Positions 8,084 to 15,891 of a stretch of 32,379 nucleotides of DNA are shown one piece after another; within the stretch, counting starts at the first letter, position 1, and each line of letters opens with the position of its first letter. The position numbers and the translations under genes are program-made. The DNA is taken from NCBI GenBank assembly GCA_946405045.1, contig CAMJFV010000001.1, positions 1 through 32,379 on the forward strand, written 5' to 3'. The stretch is from an uncultured Bacteroidales bacterium. GTDB taxonomy: Bacteria > Bacteroidota > Bacteroidia > Bacteroidales > Paludibacteraceae. The notes below the pieces were generated by a model. That model ran no database searches, was not told where the DNA came from, and saw only the letters and a list, made by a program, of their open reading frames with translations.

Positions 8084-8731
8084 TCATCCTCCAAAGTTTG
8101 TATAAGGTTTTGTCAAACCCCTGCGTGTAAAGAGCCTGTGGAAATCATTGATACTGATCCTCATTTCGCCAACGCGGATATACTCAATTTTTAGTTCCCT
8201 GAGATATTTGTTTGTATACGGAAACCAACAACCGGGATATGCATCATTCAGTGCAATAGCATCGATCCAATAGAAACCATCTTCTGTTAGCTGATGATCT
8301 CCATCAGCTTCCCAGTCCTTGTAATTGTTTCGCATCTCCATCCAACCAATCTCGAGAGCACCTTCCGACAGAGTTGGAACATACCTCACTCGATCAATCA
8401 ATTGCATCCAATGCGGAAACAATATGACCCTCTTGCATTTCGGACATGTTACTGATGGATATCGATTGTACGGGAAATGATTGATCAACCTGGCATTCAG
8501 TGTTTGAAACATATCGATACTGTTCAATTTGTCGCGAAGACTAGCATCACTGATCGGTGAAGTCTGATGACAGTAGATACACTTCATTGTGAACCGATGC
8601 CTTTCGAATGGCGTCATATAGCTGACATAGGGTGGATACCTGACCGGATCACGACCAGGTATCACTTTCGTGCGGAGTCTTTCAATATCCAGATACACCA
8701 AGATTTTATCCATTTGATTTTGATTATCCAT
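8084..8731 (-). CDS. Hypothetical zinc-binding protein, 215 aa
   Basis: Two cysteine pairs, C51/C54 (CIYC) and C96/C99 (CPKC), separated by 41 residues, form a likely structural zinc site. The rest has mixed helices and strands without a known catalytic signature. The ATG at 8731 follows GAGGTGATC; an in-frame reading to 8764 overlaps the upstream gene without its own site. It is flanked by small unknown genes in the same operon. It could be a nucleic-acid-binding protein, but that is inference. Confidence 0.78.
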   Translation of the reverse strand: MDNQNQMDKILVYLDIERLRTKVIPGRDPVRYPPYVSYMTPFERHRFTMKCIYCHQTSPISDASLRDKLNSIDMFQTLNARLINHFPYNRYPSVTCPKCKRVILFPHWMQLIDRVRYVPTLSEGALEIGWMEMRNNYKDWEADGDHQLTEDGFYWIDAIALNDAYPGCWFPYTNKYLRELKIEYIRVGEMRISINDFHRLFTRRGLTKPYTNFGG

Positions 8732-8741
8732 CACGATCACC

Positions 8742-8909
8742 TCACACAGCAAACTGAGTTCCATGTTCCATCTGATGAAACTCGACTATAGCTTCGTCTT
8801 CCGTAATATCAATTTTATCAATCACGAAATCCGAATCAAGTCCATTAATGAACTCAGCAGTTGCTTGATTGATATCATTGTGATCATCCTTTTTGATCAC
8901 GTGTGTCAT
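8742..8909 (-). CDS. Small acidic protein, 55 aa
   Basis: Not recognised. A short protein starting MTHVIKKDDHND with a central IDKIDITEDEAIVEF stretch. The ATG at 8909 is preceded by GGAGG and overlaps the end of the upstream gene by 26 bases. Longer in-frame starts lie deeper inside that gene and lack a ribosome site. Nothing further can be said about its role. Confidence 0.65.
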   Translation of the reverse strand: MTHVIKKDDHNDINQATAEFINGLDSDFVIDKIDITEDEAIVEFHQMEHGTQFAV

Positions 8910-9177
8910 TATGGACCTCCTTTCGACATTCGTCATCACCGATATCATTTTTCATCGGTGGTATTGGATGTGGTATTTCTATCAGCGGTTTGCATATGTT
9001 ATCTTTAATAAGCTTTTCGACAAATTCATGAATTCTTTGTAAAAGAACCAATCTAGAATTTAAGTCCGAATCATTTGTGACTGGAATTTCATCCATTTGT
9101 GATTTTATGTCACATAGAGCCTTTAATGTATTAATGTAATCATCGTGTTCATCATGTTTTGCAGATGTCAAATCCAT
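8884..9177 (-). CDS. Hypothetical helical protein, 97 aa
   Basis: Not recognised. Predicted mostly helical in residues 10-65, followed by a proline-rich turn (IPHPIPPM) and an acidic and basic tail (NDIGDDECRKEVHNDTRDQKG). AGGAGA precedes the ATG. It overlaps the upstream gene by 26 bases and the downstream one by 26 bases, indicating tight coupling. Confidence 0.7.
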   Translation of the reverse strand: MDLTSAKHDEHDDYINTLKALCDIKSQMDEIPVTNDSDLNSRLVLLQRIHEFVEKLIKDNICKPLIEIPHPIPPMKNDIGDDECRKEVHNDTRDQKG

Positions 9178-9535
9178 AAAATGTCACATCTCCTTTTGGC
9201 GATATGCCGATTCTGGCTTCGGTTGCCACATCTGGATGTTGTGCAACATCAACATGTGCCTGTACAGGATATCCCCAATTCTCACCACCAGGCAGTCTGT
9301 CGGAAGGATGATCGATTTCACCGCGCCATTTTCCGTCGTTGATTAATTTATCACGATGCTTTTCAAAGTCAGCAACGGCAGCTGATATAAATTCCGGAGA
9401 ATAGTATCGACCATTCCGGTTCTTATATCTGATTTTTATAACTTTCTTGCGAATAAAGCTTTTATATTCGTAGCCATGGATGAGACCATGTCTTTTCGCA
9501 AGTCTGCTAAGCTTTTTACGTTTCTTCCAGTTCAT
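9152..9535 (-). CDS. Basic-leader family protein, 127 aa
   Basis: The first 26 residues (MNWKKRKKLSRLAKRHG followed by HGYEYKS) match those of five other proteins in the window and are strongly positive. After the leader, residues 30-127 form an unrelated body with strand-rich segments (IRYKNRNGRYYS; ISPKGDVTFYGFDI). The first 27 bases of coding sequence, read on the plus strand at 9509-9535, are identical to those of the neighbouring gene at 9850-9876. It overlaps that gene by four bases. Role unknown; the leader suggests binding to nucleic acid or a targeting signal. Confidence 0.78.
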   Translation of the reverse strand: MNWKKRKKLSRLAKRHGLIHGYEYKSFIRKKVIKIRYKNRNGRYYSPEFISAAVADFEKHRDKLINDGKWRGEIDHPSDRLPGGENWGYPVQAHVDVAQHPDVATEARIGISPKGDVTFYGFDICKT

Positions 9536-9876
9536 TCGTCGTCACCTCCGATATCTACTTTACCAGCTAGCTGCGGTCTATAGAATTCGTCGACTGTACA
9601 CCGGATCTGAGCCCTTTTCAGTTTCGCCCGACGCAAGCGTTTGTACCTCTTTACGTTGTATGCCCATGGTGGCATCTTCAAATCATCGTCGCGCACAGGA
9701 CGAACACAATACTGACATGAATTGATCAGAGCGGACGCTGATCCGCCGTAATAACAGATCCAGTCAAAGCATTTACACTGGACATAGATTTTGTACAGAT
9801 GCGGCCGTTTCGCAATTGTCCCTCGGAGTGGCTTCTTAGCTAACTTCCGAAGCTTTTTACGTTTCTTCCAGTTCAT
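9509..9876. repeat. 27-bp direct repeat encoding the MNWKKRKKL leader
   Basis: Positions 9509-9535 and 9850-9876 are identical over 27 bases and encode the start of two adjacent genes (MNWKKRKKL). Beyond this stretch the two genes diverge at once in both DNA and protein. This indicates recent copying or recombination limited to the leader. Confidence 0.8.
9532..9876 (-). CDS. Basic-leader family, cysteine-rich protein, 114 aa
   Basis: It shares the leader (MNWKKRKKLRKLAKK) but not the usual HYYEY continuation; AKRPHLYKIY stands in its place. Five cysteines follow (C34, C36, C41, C54, C57), which may bind zinc. Residues 75-92 are again very basic (KRYKRLRRAKLKRAQ). The ATG at 9876 is nine bases after AGAGG; earlier in-frame ATGs lie inside the upstream gene. 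Both charge and possible zinc site point to nucleic acid binding, without proof. Confidence 0.75.
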   Translation of the reverse strand: MNWKKRKKLRKLAKKPLRGTIAKRPHLYKIYVQCKCFDWICYYGGSASALINSCQYCVRPVRDDDLKMPPWAYNVKRYKRLRRAKLKRAQIRCTVDEFYRPQLAGKVDIGGDDE

Positions 9877-10426
9877 CTTCATCATCCTCTGTATCGTCAT
9901 CATCGTCATCCGGCAGACTTGAAATGAGATCATCGAGCTTTTCCATCATACTCATAATCATCTGATGAAAATCTTTTTTGAAATAGATGTCTGAATCCGG
10001 CGGCAGAATGTTCCGAAGGCACTTTGATACGGCATCACCAAAGTATGTAACCCCTTCGAGCATTTCACCAGCTAGCGGATCTTTTCCGCTTGAGTCTACC
10101 GAAACCATATTATCTTTGATTCTGATGAACATCGAGACATCTGGTATCAGTTTCGGAAATGCGATGTGTATCGTGTGAGTTGAACGAAAGATGATGATAA
10201 TCGGTTTATCATGATCTTCAATATGATTTTTCGTACAGATCATAGCACCTTGTACGAACGACTCACCAGTGTCCGATTTAATGGCAATCTCCCCTTCATT
10301 AAAAGTAGAGACATCAACGACGCATTCGTCAAGATACTCTTTGGGAACACAATACATGCGCAAACATTGCAGCACATTGTAAAAGATCATCTGAGACAGA
10401 CATTCATCCGAGATTCTATATTTCAT
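9857..10426 (-). CDS. Hypothetical protein with acidic tail, 189 aa
   Basis: Not recognised. Residues 45-105 alternate strands (PIIIIFRSTHTIHIAF; MFIRIKDNMVSVD), then helices, ending in an exceptionally acidic tail from about residue 173 (DDDDDDTEDDEDELEE). The acid tail overlaps the start of the basic-leader gene by 20 bases, so one stretch of DNA encodes a negative C-terminus in one gene and contributes the ribosome site of a strongly positive product. Whether the two proteins bind each other is open. Confidence 0.78.
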   Translation of the reverse strand: MKYRISDECLSQMIFYNVLQCLRMYCVPKEYLDECVVDVSTFNEGEIAIKSDTGESFVQGAMICTKNHIEDHDKPIIIIFRSTHTIHIAFPKLIPDVSMFIRIKDNMVSVDSSGKDPLAGEMLEGVTYFGDAVSKCLRNILPPDSDIYFKKDFHQMIMSMMEKLDDLISSLPDDDDDDTEDDEDELEET

Positions 10427-10441
10427 TCTTTTACCTCCTGT

Positions 10442-11428
10442 TTAATCCTTTCTGTTGTGGTGGTTATTGATGTTCACCATCATCAGATACTCATTGATCT
10501 TCAACTTCAGTACATCATACCATCTGTCTGTCGGAAGATACTCACTGCCCTCTGCGGCGTTGTATATCATCGGATATGGTAAACGTACAAAAGTTCTCGG
10601 ATCAAGTTGAAGAATATCTGTCTGATGAAGTGTGTGGGGCATATCAATACGAATCAGACCATTGTCGAAACATGTCAACCACATACTTGCTGGGTTATAT
10701 GTTCCACTACAAGTCCACATCCTTCCCCAGTATACTTCGAACTCATCTTTGGCAAATGTACTGAAAAATGATTTGATTCCATCAGTTTGACCAATAACAG
10801 TCGGAAGATAACGTTTGTCAAGTTCCGCAGCCATAACATTGAGAATCTGAATCAGACCAATTGAAAACAAATATCGTCCATTCAGCATGGCTTCCTTCTT
10901 CATTCGTTCACCAGAATCATCCATCATTTCACCGATGAGATACGGTGGCCAGATATCCATGTTTTTCTCAATGTCTTTGATATAGTCGGTGATTAGCTTA
11001 TCTCTTTGCTCTTCTTTCGAGCAGTTGTAATTACCCCGTCCAAGCTCGAATTCGATATTAGATCTAATATCGAAATATTTGTGGAACGGTTTATCTTTTT
11101 CAATCTCTTTGAGCATTTCTGATTTCTTGAATCCACTCAGTTCGACCCAATCCGGATCAGCATAGCTCATATAATACAACCGTTCATGGAGCATAAGCAT
11201 TTCCATTGCTTTCGGATCAATGATGCATAGACCCTGGTTGTATGATAGATACACGAACAGAATCTGAATGTCAGGATTGTCCGGATCTGCAGGTTTCGGA
11301 TCGAGTCTCCGGAATCTAATCAGCGCGTACGGATCCCAATAGTGTTCGGGTTCCACATGAACATATGATGCATTATATCTCTTTTCGCAGAGATACTTGT
11401 ATAACGCACAAAAATACAGACGATTCAT
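10442..11428 (-). CDS. Hypothetical protein, 328 aa
   Basis: One of the larger unknowns of the small-gene zone. It is rich in aromatic residues (Tyr, Trp, Phe) throughout, with two strand-rich regions around residues 30-85 (YALIRFRRLD; IQILFVYLSYNQGLCII) and 225-265 (DEFEVYWGRMWTC; GLIRIDMPHTL). No nucleotide-binding or metal motif was found. The ATG is preceded by GGAGG, and it overlaps the upstream gene by four bases. It may be a two-domain protein with related halves, but the similarity is too weak to claim. Confidence 0.8.
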   Translation of the reverse strand: MNRLYFCALYKYLCEKRYNASYVHVEPEHYWDPYALIRFRRLDPKPADPDNPDIQILFVYLSYNQGLCIIDPKAMEMLMLHERLYYMSYADPDWVELSGFKKSEMLKEIEKDKPFHKYFDIRSNIEFELGRGNYNCSKEEQRDKLITDYIKDIEKNMDIWPPYLIGEMMDDSGERMKKEAMLNGRYLFSIGLIQILNVMAAELDKRYLPTVIGQTDGIKSFFSTFAKDEFEVYWGRMWTCSGTYNPASMWLTCFDNGLIRIDMPHTLHQTDILQLDPRTFVRLPYPMIYNAAEGSEYLPTDRWYDVLKLKINEYLMMVNINNHHNRKD

Positions 11429-11760
11429 TCATCATCCTCCTCTGTTTTATTGTCCCATGGACGACACACGGTCAGATTTACCGCCCCATAGTAATTCATA
11501 TGATCAGCGGTGTCGATGTCAATATCCTTGACCCATTCAAGGAATCTCGGATAAGTGTCGTCCACATTGTTGTTACTCACGTTCAGAAAATGCGCAGACC
11601 AAGTTTCCGAGAAAGCAAACCACAGTTTCTCGAGTGTCATCAAATCACAGTTGATCTTGATATGATCCGCTTCGAGAAAGTCGACAAGCTTTTTCATGTC
11701 AGCCGGAAATTCGAAATCACACTCGTCAAACGGTGTTGGCGGGAATTCAAGACATTTCAT
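11425..11760 (-). CDS. Hypothetical acidic protein, 111 aa
   Basis: Not recognised. Acidic and rich in Phe and Trp, with a likely helix at residues 20-50 (MKKLVDFLEADHIKINC) and strands before the DNKTEEDDE tail. AAAGGAG precedes the ATG. It is coupled to the 328-residue gene by a four-base ATGA overlap. Confidence 0.74.
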   Translation of the reverse strand: MKCLEFPPTPFDECDFEFPADMKKLVDFLEADHIKINCDLMTLEKLWFAFSETWSAHFLNVSNNNVDDTYPRFLEWVKDIDIDTADHMNYYGAVNLTVCRPWDNKTEEDDE

Positions 11761-11775
11761 GTTGCATATCTCCTT

Positions 11776-12411
11776 TCATATGTTGGATTTTTCATCAGAT
11801 GGATCCAGAATCTGTGCACCGATGTTAACATTAAATGAGACACCATTTCTGTTTCCGTTCTGACTATATTGAACTCTGTATTGATGACCGGGTTTCCAAT
11901 GTAACCATTCGATATTAAGTGTGTCATGGTTATTGGGATCATATAACCCCACTTCTTGACAGAGTTCTTTGATATACTTTTCATCTACAGCTCTTTCAAG
12001 ATTCGTCTGGAAACGTTCATCTTCAGAACGTCTCGGATGCTCATCGTATTTTAACACAGTCCGCTCCAAGATGTCAGCAATTTTACCAGCTTTATAATCT
12101 AATAGTGCCATTTCTTCATCCGGTGTTCTGAAGGTGTATGCAGTGAGACCGTTCTCACACAGATTACAAGGAATCCATAAATCATTCATATAATTATCGT
12201 CTCTTTTAAAAGAAACATAGAATCCATCTTTTGTATGAATATCATCTGCCTTTTTGACATTAGTGACTAGCGCCCAGTATTGTTTGTTTGGAGAGAGTTT
12301 CATTCTTTTGAAGTCAATGTGATACTTTGTACATTGATCAGCATCTCGAAATATCAACACAACAAAGTGTACATATTTGAGATCTTCCAATGTATGCACT
12401 TCCTTAAACAT
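11776..12411 (-). CDS. Hypothetical protein, 211 aa
   Basis: Not recognised. Residues 1-100 are strand-rich (YVHFVVLIFRDA; QYWALVTNVKK; GFYVSFKRDD), a helical part follows, and the last 45 residues return to strands (WKPGHQYRVQY, GVSFNVNIGAQIL) that match the PG-turn of the recurring module. GGAGG lies seven bases before the ATG. The first eight bases overlap a 48-residue gene. Function unknown. Confidence 0.78.
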   Translation of the reverse strand: MFKEVHTLEDLKYVHFVVLIFRDADQCTKYHIDFKRMKLSPNKQYWALVTNVKKADDIHTKDGFYVSFKRDDNYMNDLWIPCNLCENGLTAYTFRTPDEEMALLDYKAGKIADILERTVLKYDEHPRRSEDERFQTNLERAVDEKYIKELCQEVGLYDPNNHDTLNIEWLHWKPGHQYRVQYSQNGNRNGVSFNVNIGAQILDPSDEKSNI

Positions 12412-12550
12412 GATTGTCCTCCTTGTTGATTCTTCTCACCTTGACAATTTCCGGTGTTCTATAGATCGTTCCTGATTTACAATGATCAGTCATTCGGATA
12501 GTGACCACTGTATCCCCAATTGTGTAATCAAACGTGGTAGGCTTTTCCAT
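12404..12550 (-). CDS. Small protein, 48 aa
   Basis: A short gene that fills the only gap in this stretch. The ATG overlaps the stop of the upstream gene by one base (TAATG) and has GGAGG nine bases upstream; the stop overlaps the next gene by eight bases. The product starts MEKPTTFDYTIGDTVVTIR and looks like a small beta protein with a basic C-terminal half (VKVRRINKEDNHV). The signals for translation are good, but there is no homologue I recognise. Confidence 0.7.
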   Translation of the reverse strand: MEKPTTFDYTIGDTVVTIRMTDHCKSGTIYRTPEIVKVRRINKEDNHV

Positions 12551-12918
12551 TATTCAAATCCTCCATTGTGTTTGACGATAATATTTGTTGGTTTGTCGAT
12601 TTTGATTGATTGAGATGTGGATTCGTCATTTGTAAATTGAACGATCATCCCATCCTGGTGTTCAAGTTCGTCAACGTTCTTCATCACTTTTGCATACCAC
12701 TCTTCCTGAGTCATACAATACTCGGGAAATCCTGCTTTACAAAACATTTGATTCATTCTGGGAAGAACTTCTGACCAATGAATCAAACAGTTCTTGAGTG
12801 CATGATCGAATGCGGCGTAATGAACACAAAACCTCACCGAACGTTTGTATTCATAATAATGCGTGAATCCATAATGGTGTGCGATTCTGCGCTGTTTCTT
12901 ACGTTTCCGCCAATGCAT
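12550..12918 (-). CDS. Basic-leader family protein, 122 aa
   Basis: The leader reads MHWRKRKKQRRIAHHYG followed by THYYEYKRS, the clearest copy of the subfamily with His at position 2. The body (residues 28-122) has three cysteines and a helical middle (EEWYAKVMKNVDELE) and is unlike the bodies of its relatives. It abuts a second leader-family gene directly (12919). Function unknown. Confidence 0.77.
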   Translation of the reverse strand: MHWRKRKKQRRIAHHYGFTHYYEYKRSVRFCVHYAAFDHALKNCLIHWSEVLPRMNQMFCKAGFPEYCMTQEEWYAKVMKNVDELEHQDGMIVQFTNDESTSQSIKIDKPTNIIVKHNGGFE

Positions 12919-13362
12919 TCAATCTACCTCTATTCCCATTGCTTCACATGCAGACGATGCCGCCTTCTTACGGTTATTCATATAGGCATGCCATTCGTTG
13001 AGATACTGCTCAACCTTAGATGCAAACTCTGGAGTCGATTCCGATAATTCCGTAAAAGGAATCTTGATCTCAGGATTGTCTGTTGGTGGCGGAACCACTT
13101 GCGTGCCAGGATATACACCTCGCAAAAGTGTTACATTCACCGGCCACGATTTAAAGCGGTTCGTAGTGAAAGGTGATGTCACGATGTAAATCATATTTCG
13201 CTGAAAACCTTTCATGTTGGCTGTCTCCAGCCTCCAAGCTTTCACGTATTCAACACCGTGTTTCGCTGCTGCGAGTTCCCATACACGTTGCCACCAGCGA
13301 TAATCTTTATAATGGAAATGTCCATCACGTTTCCAAAGTTTTTTCTTCTGTCGTGCGTTCAT
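12919..13362 (-). CDS. Basic-leader family protein, RQKKK subfamily, 147 aa
   Basis: Leader MNARQKKKLWKRDGHFHYKDYR, the second subfamily together with 13546-13899. The body has a strand-rich part (MIYIVTSPFTTNRF; VNVTLLRGVYPG), a proline-rich turn (QVVPPPTDNPEIKIP) and a C-terminal helix. It overlaps the upstream leader gene by four bases (ATGA). No motif of known function was seen. Confidence 0.78.
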   Translation of the reverse strand: MNARQKKKLWKRDGHFHYKDYRWWQRVWELAAAKHGVEYVKAWRLETANMKGFQRNMIYIVTSPFTTNRFKSWPVNVTLLRGVYPGTQVVPPPTDNPEIKIPFTELSESTPEFASKVEQYLNEWHAYMNNRKKAASSACEAMGIEVD

Positions 13363-13541
13363 GATTTGTCACTCCTTTTACCGATCAATACTCTCCAAGC
13401 TTCGCTATGTTTCGCTATGCAATATGCCATATATAGATCGAGATGACATATCCCATAAATTACACGTCTCCATTCATAATAATGGGATTTTCCATGTGAA
13501 TGGGCAATCTTACGAAGCTTCTTTCGTTTTCTCCAGTTCAT
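13359..13541 (-). CDS. Basic-leader family protein, minimal, 60 aa
   Basis: The smallest member: the leader MNWRKRKKLRKIAHSHG followed by SHYYEWRR makes up nearly half of it, followed by a short helical stretch (LDLYMAYCIAKHSEAWRVLI) and a basic end. The ATG at 13541 is preceded by a GGAGGAGAGG tract at a rather long distance of about 12 bases. Its small size suggests that the leader itself, with a short helix, may be the working unit. Confidence 0.73.
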   Translation of the reverse strand: MNWRKRKKLRKIAHSHGKSHYYEWRRVIYGICHLDLYMAYCIAKHSEAWRVLIGKRSDKS

Positions 13542-13545
13542 CTGA

Positions 13546-13899
13546 TCAACCGTCCTCTCCTCCATTATTTTTTCTGAGATCGAACACGGCACTGTTCATA
13601 TGTTCGATTGATTCACTTTCAGTCACGATATCATCATATCTACCGAAACAAGAACCGACGCAATTTTCCAATTCCGGCATCGGATAGCGTCTGTATGTCC
13701 TGTTGAAAATCTTTGTCGGAGGTTTCGTGAATAAAATAGTTTTTGCACTATTAAACATATACTGTTTAAAGGCATAGGGACCGTCGTGATTAACGACAGA
13801 TCCAAAGATACTGTACAGAATCTTCACCCGCAATTTATAATCGCGATAATGAAAGAATCCTGCACGATTCTCAAGCTTCTTCTTTTGACGCTTGTTCAT
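13546..13899 (-). CDS. Basic-leader family protein, RQKKK subfamily, 117 aa
   Basis: The leader MNKRQKKKLENRAGFFHYRDYK closely matches that of 12919-13362. The body lacks any motif I know; residues 45-70 are basic and aromatic (KTILFTKPPTKIFNRTYRRY) and the tail is acidic with GGEDG. The start lies inside the end of the upstream gene (29-base overlap) and follows AAAGGAGG-type purines only loosely (GGAGGTAAAGTAG). Confidence 0.75.
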   Translation of the reverse strand: MNKRQKKKLENRAGFFHYRDYKLRVKILYSIFGSVVNHDGPYAFKQYMFNSAKTILFTKPPTKIFNRTYRRYPMPELENCVGSCFGRYDDIVTESESIEHMNSAVFDLRKNNGGEDG

Positions 13900-14452
13900 C
13901 TACTTTACCTCCATTCAGGATATTCTTGATCTCATCTTTCAAATGTTCTGCAGCCCAGCTGTCATAACCAACATATGAATCGATCAACTCATTAATCTTT
14001 TTAATCATCACATCGGTTTTCGGAATATTGATACCGACTTTCTTGGCGGTCGCCTCAGTAAGCACCTTTTCCAGGTTTGGATCGTATTGCTTGCAGATCC
14101 GCAACCATGCACCGGATAGTTCACGCTCCATAAATATTGAGTTGAATTTGTTTGCTCCCGGATAATTTTCATGTATATAACGCGACATGATTTCGTTAAC
14201 CATGTCTTCTCTCGGTATTCCAAATACACAAGCGGTATCTTGTCCTTTATAACCGTCAATCCAACATAGGCGCTCATTTAAAGACTCAAAATCAATGTTT
14301 TCCCATTCCTCTGTGCTATAGTCTTTGAAGTTGATATGCTGCGTGTGGTTTTTGTCAACAAACAATTCAAATGTGTTATGCCACATCACAACTCGAAGTT
14401 TTACTCGAGTAGGAGAAACCCTTTCAAGGAACGTTACAAATGATATTGCCAT
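13871..14452 (-). CDS. Hypothetical protein, 193 aa
   Basis: Not recognised. The first 40 residues are strand-rich (VKLRVVMWHNTFELFVD), the rest is mainly helical with an acidic and Lys-rich end. AAAGGAGG lies at the correct distance from the ATG. The gene precedes the cluster of leader-family genes and its end overlaps the first of them by 29 bases, so it may be the first cistron of that cluster. Function unknown. Confidence 0.77.
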   Translation of the reverse strand: MAISFVTFLERVSPTRVKLRVVMWHNTFELFVDKNHTQHINFKDYSTEEWENIDFESLNERLCWIDGYKGQDTACVFGIPREDMVNEIMSRYIHENYPGANKFNSIFMERELSGAWLRICKQYDPNLEKVLTEATAKKVGINIPKTDVMIKKINELIDSYVGYDSWAAEHLKDEIKNILNGGKVDEQASKEEA

Positions 14453-14464
14453 ACGTTCCTCCTT

Positions 14465-14749
14465 TCAGAATTGATGGAATGTGACGGTTTCATCTACTGG
14501 ATTCACATCGATGTTGTTCGTACAAATTGTTGTTTTACACGGATACATGCCGTTGTTGGTCAGATAACTGCTGAACTTGAATTCGTACTCTCTATCGGAG
14601 AAGTCGAATACACGAAACGGGAGCACAACGGCTCCCGTTCCAGTCACGTTTGTTTCACGTTTTGCTTCGCAACAGAACCGGATTTGATAATTGCCGGCAC
14701 CTGTTGTTTCAAGTGATTCAAGCATTGTTTTCAACTGACTCACTGTCAT
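14465..14749 (-). CDS. Hypothetical beta-rich protein, 94 aa
   Basis: Starts MTVSQLKTMLESLETTG, a short helix, followed by strands (YQIRFCCEAKR; GAVVLPFRVFDF; YEFKFSSYL). The ATG at 14749 is nine bases after AAAGGAGG; a TTG at 14758 lies within that site and is rejected. Overlap with the upstream gene is 32 bases. Similar short helix-plus-strands proteins occur in many phages, but I cannot name a family. Confidence 0.73.
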   Translation of the reverse strand: MTVSQLKTMLESLETTGAGNYQIRFCCEAKRETNVTGTGAVVLPFRVFDFSDREYEFKFSSYLTNNGMYPCKTTICTNNIDVNPVDETVTFHQF

Positions 14750-15065
14750 GTTCTTCAACCTCCTTTATCGCAGTTGCTTTCCAGTGAAAATATTCATCCC
14801 ATCCTGGACCAAATGCTGTATACATCAGCCGTGCAAACATTTCTGGATTATGTTCTGCGATTTCTCTGAGTGTGCTTTTCTCAGTAATAGCAAACTCCTC
14901 GTTGTCAGATTTCTTCTTCTCAACAGGTTCGATGATTATGCGAAACTTCTTTCCCTTTGGAGATTTCTCCAGATGCCGATACAATCGACCTTGTAATGTG
15001 TTGATAAACGACGGTCTGAAAATCGTCGTTTTGTCAATCGTTGCAATTTCAATACGTTTATCCAT
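14718..15065 (-). CDS. Hypothetical protein, 115 aa
   Basis: Not recognised. A basic N-terminal half with strands (RIEIATIDKTTIFRP; KKFRIIIEPVEKKK) and an acidic helical C-terminal half (EHNPEMFARLMYTAFG). It abuts the upstream gene with no gap and overlaps the downstream one by 32 bases. Confidence 0.74.
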   Translation of the reverse strand: MDKRIEIATIDKTTIFRPSFINTLQGRLYRHLEKSPKGKKFRIIIEPVEKKKSDNEEFAITEKSTLREIAEHNPEMFARLMYTAFGPGWDEYFHWKATAIKEVEEHDSESVENNA

Positions 15066-15320
15066 TTAAACCTCCATTGGGACTTTTACAAAGATTTGTC
15101 CAGTGTTGAGATCTGAATATGGAATCAGTGTTTCAATAAGCTGATTGGCTTCATCAAAGAATACAACACTGAGTGTCTTTTCGTCACAGTTCTTGATGAG
15201 ACAATGATACCATGTTCGCGGTTTGATATTCCATGTTTTCGGAATATCTTTCACGAATGCAAGTGTGACATAATTGCGATAACAGAACTCCACAAACCCA
15301 AGTGGCGCTTTACCCATCAT
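15066..15320 (-). CDS. Hypothetical beta-rich protein, 84 aa
   Basis: The product begins MMGKAPLGFVEFCYRNYVTL and then runs through strands matching the recurring module (IKPRTWYHCLIKN, LSVVFFDEANQLIETLIPY, GQIFVKVPM). The ATG at 15320 lies nine bases after GAGGAGG; that purine tract is also the run of Glu codons at the end of the upstream gene. Overlap with the upstream gene is 11 bases. Confidence 0.75.
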   Translation of the reverse strand: MMGKAPLGFVEFCYRNYVTLAFVKDIPKTWNIKPRTWYHCLIKNCDEKTLSVVFFDEANQLIETLIPYSDLNTGQIFVKVPMEV

Positions 15321-15876
15321 TGTCTTCTTCCTCCTCTGAATCAAATGATTCAACTGTTAACGGACGATCGGTTGTTGCTCTGAGGAATCTACTGCATGTA
15401 TCATGTACGATGTCAGTGAACAGTTTACGATCCCCATTCACTTCCTTTTGCTTAAGAGGCTTTCCATCAGCATCATGTACGTCCATTGTAAGATTCCACC
15501 GATCATCTACAACACGCAGCCTTACAAAAACATGAGTAGCAACCGGATTAAATGATAATATAATATTGAATGCATTATAATCGATTGTACTCTGCTGCAA
15601 AGACATCGACACAATAGATCCATCACTTGATGAATTAATCCATGTATCGCCGGATTCGTCTGTAACGTTGTCCTTGACTTCAGCGACCATGCGGCATCCA
15701 TCAATCAAGTTCCAGTTAGTACCATCAGCTCCAACTGTGTCGCCAGTATGTACGACGAACAGTTCACGTTTACCAGCATCCGCCTCTTTGATACTGTTAG
15801 CCATATCAAACATGATCATGTGATAGAGCATATTTGACAACGAAAAACTTGTTGCAAAAGAATGATTTACTTCCAT
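15310..15876 (-). CDS. Hypothetical protein with acidic end, 188 aa
   Basis: Not recognised. N-terminal helix, a central strand-rich zone (FNIILSFNPVATHVFVRLRVVDD), then a helix (FTDIVHDTCSRFLRAT) and a very acidic end (DSEEEEDNDG). The order resembles part of the 435-residue protein at 2158-3465 (strands, then a helix of the form DVLTNAIADTVHKFM), hinting at a shared domain. GGAGAATATCATA precedes the ATG. Confidence 0.76.
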   Translation of the reverse strand: MEVNHSFATSFSLSNMLYHMIMFDMANSIKEADAGKRELFVVHTGDTVGADGTNWNLIDGCRMVAEVKDNVTDESGDTWINSSSDGSIVSMSLQQSTIDYNAFNIILSFNPVATHVFVRLRVVDDRWNLTMDVHDADGKPLKQKEVNGDRKLFTDIVHDTCSRFLRATTDRPLTVESFDSEEEEDNDG

Positions 15877-15891
15877 TATGATATTCTCCTT

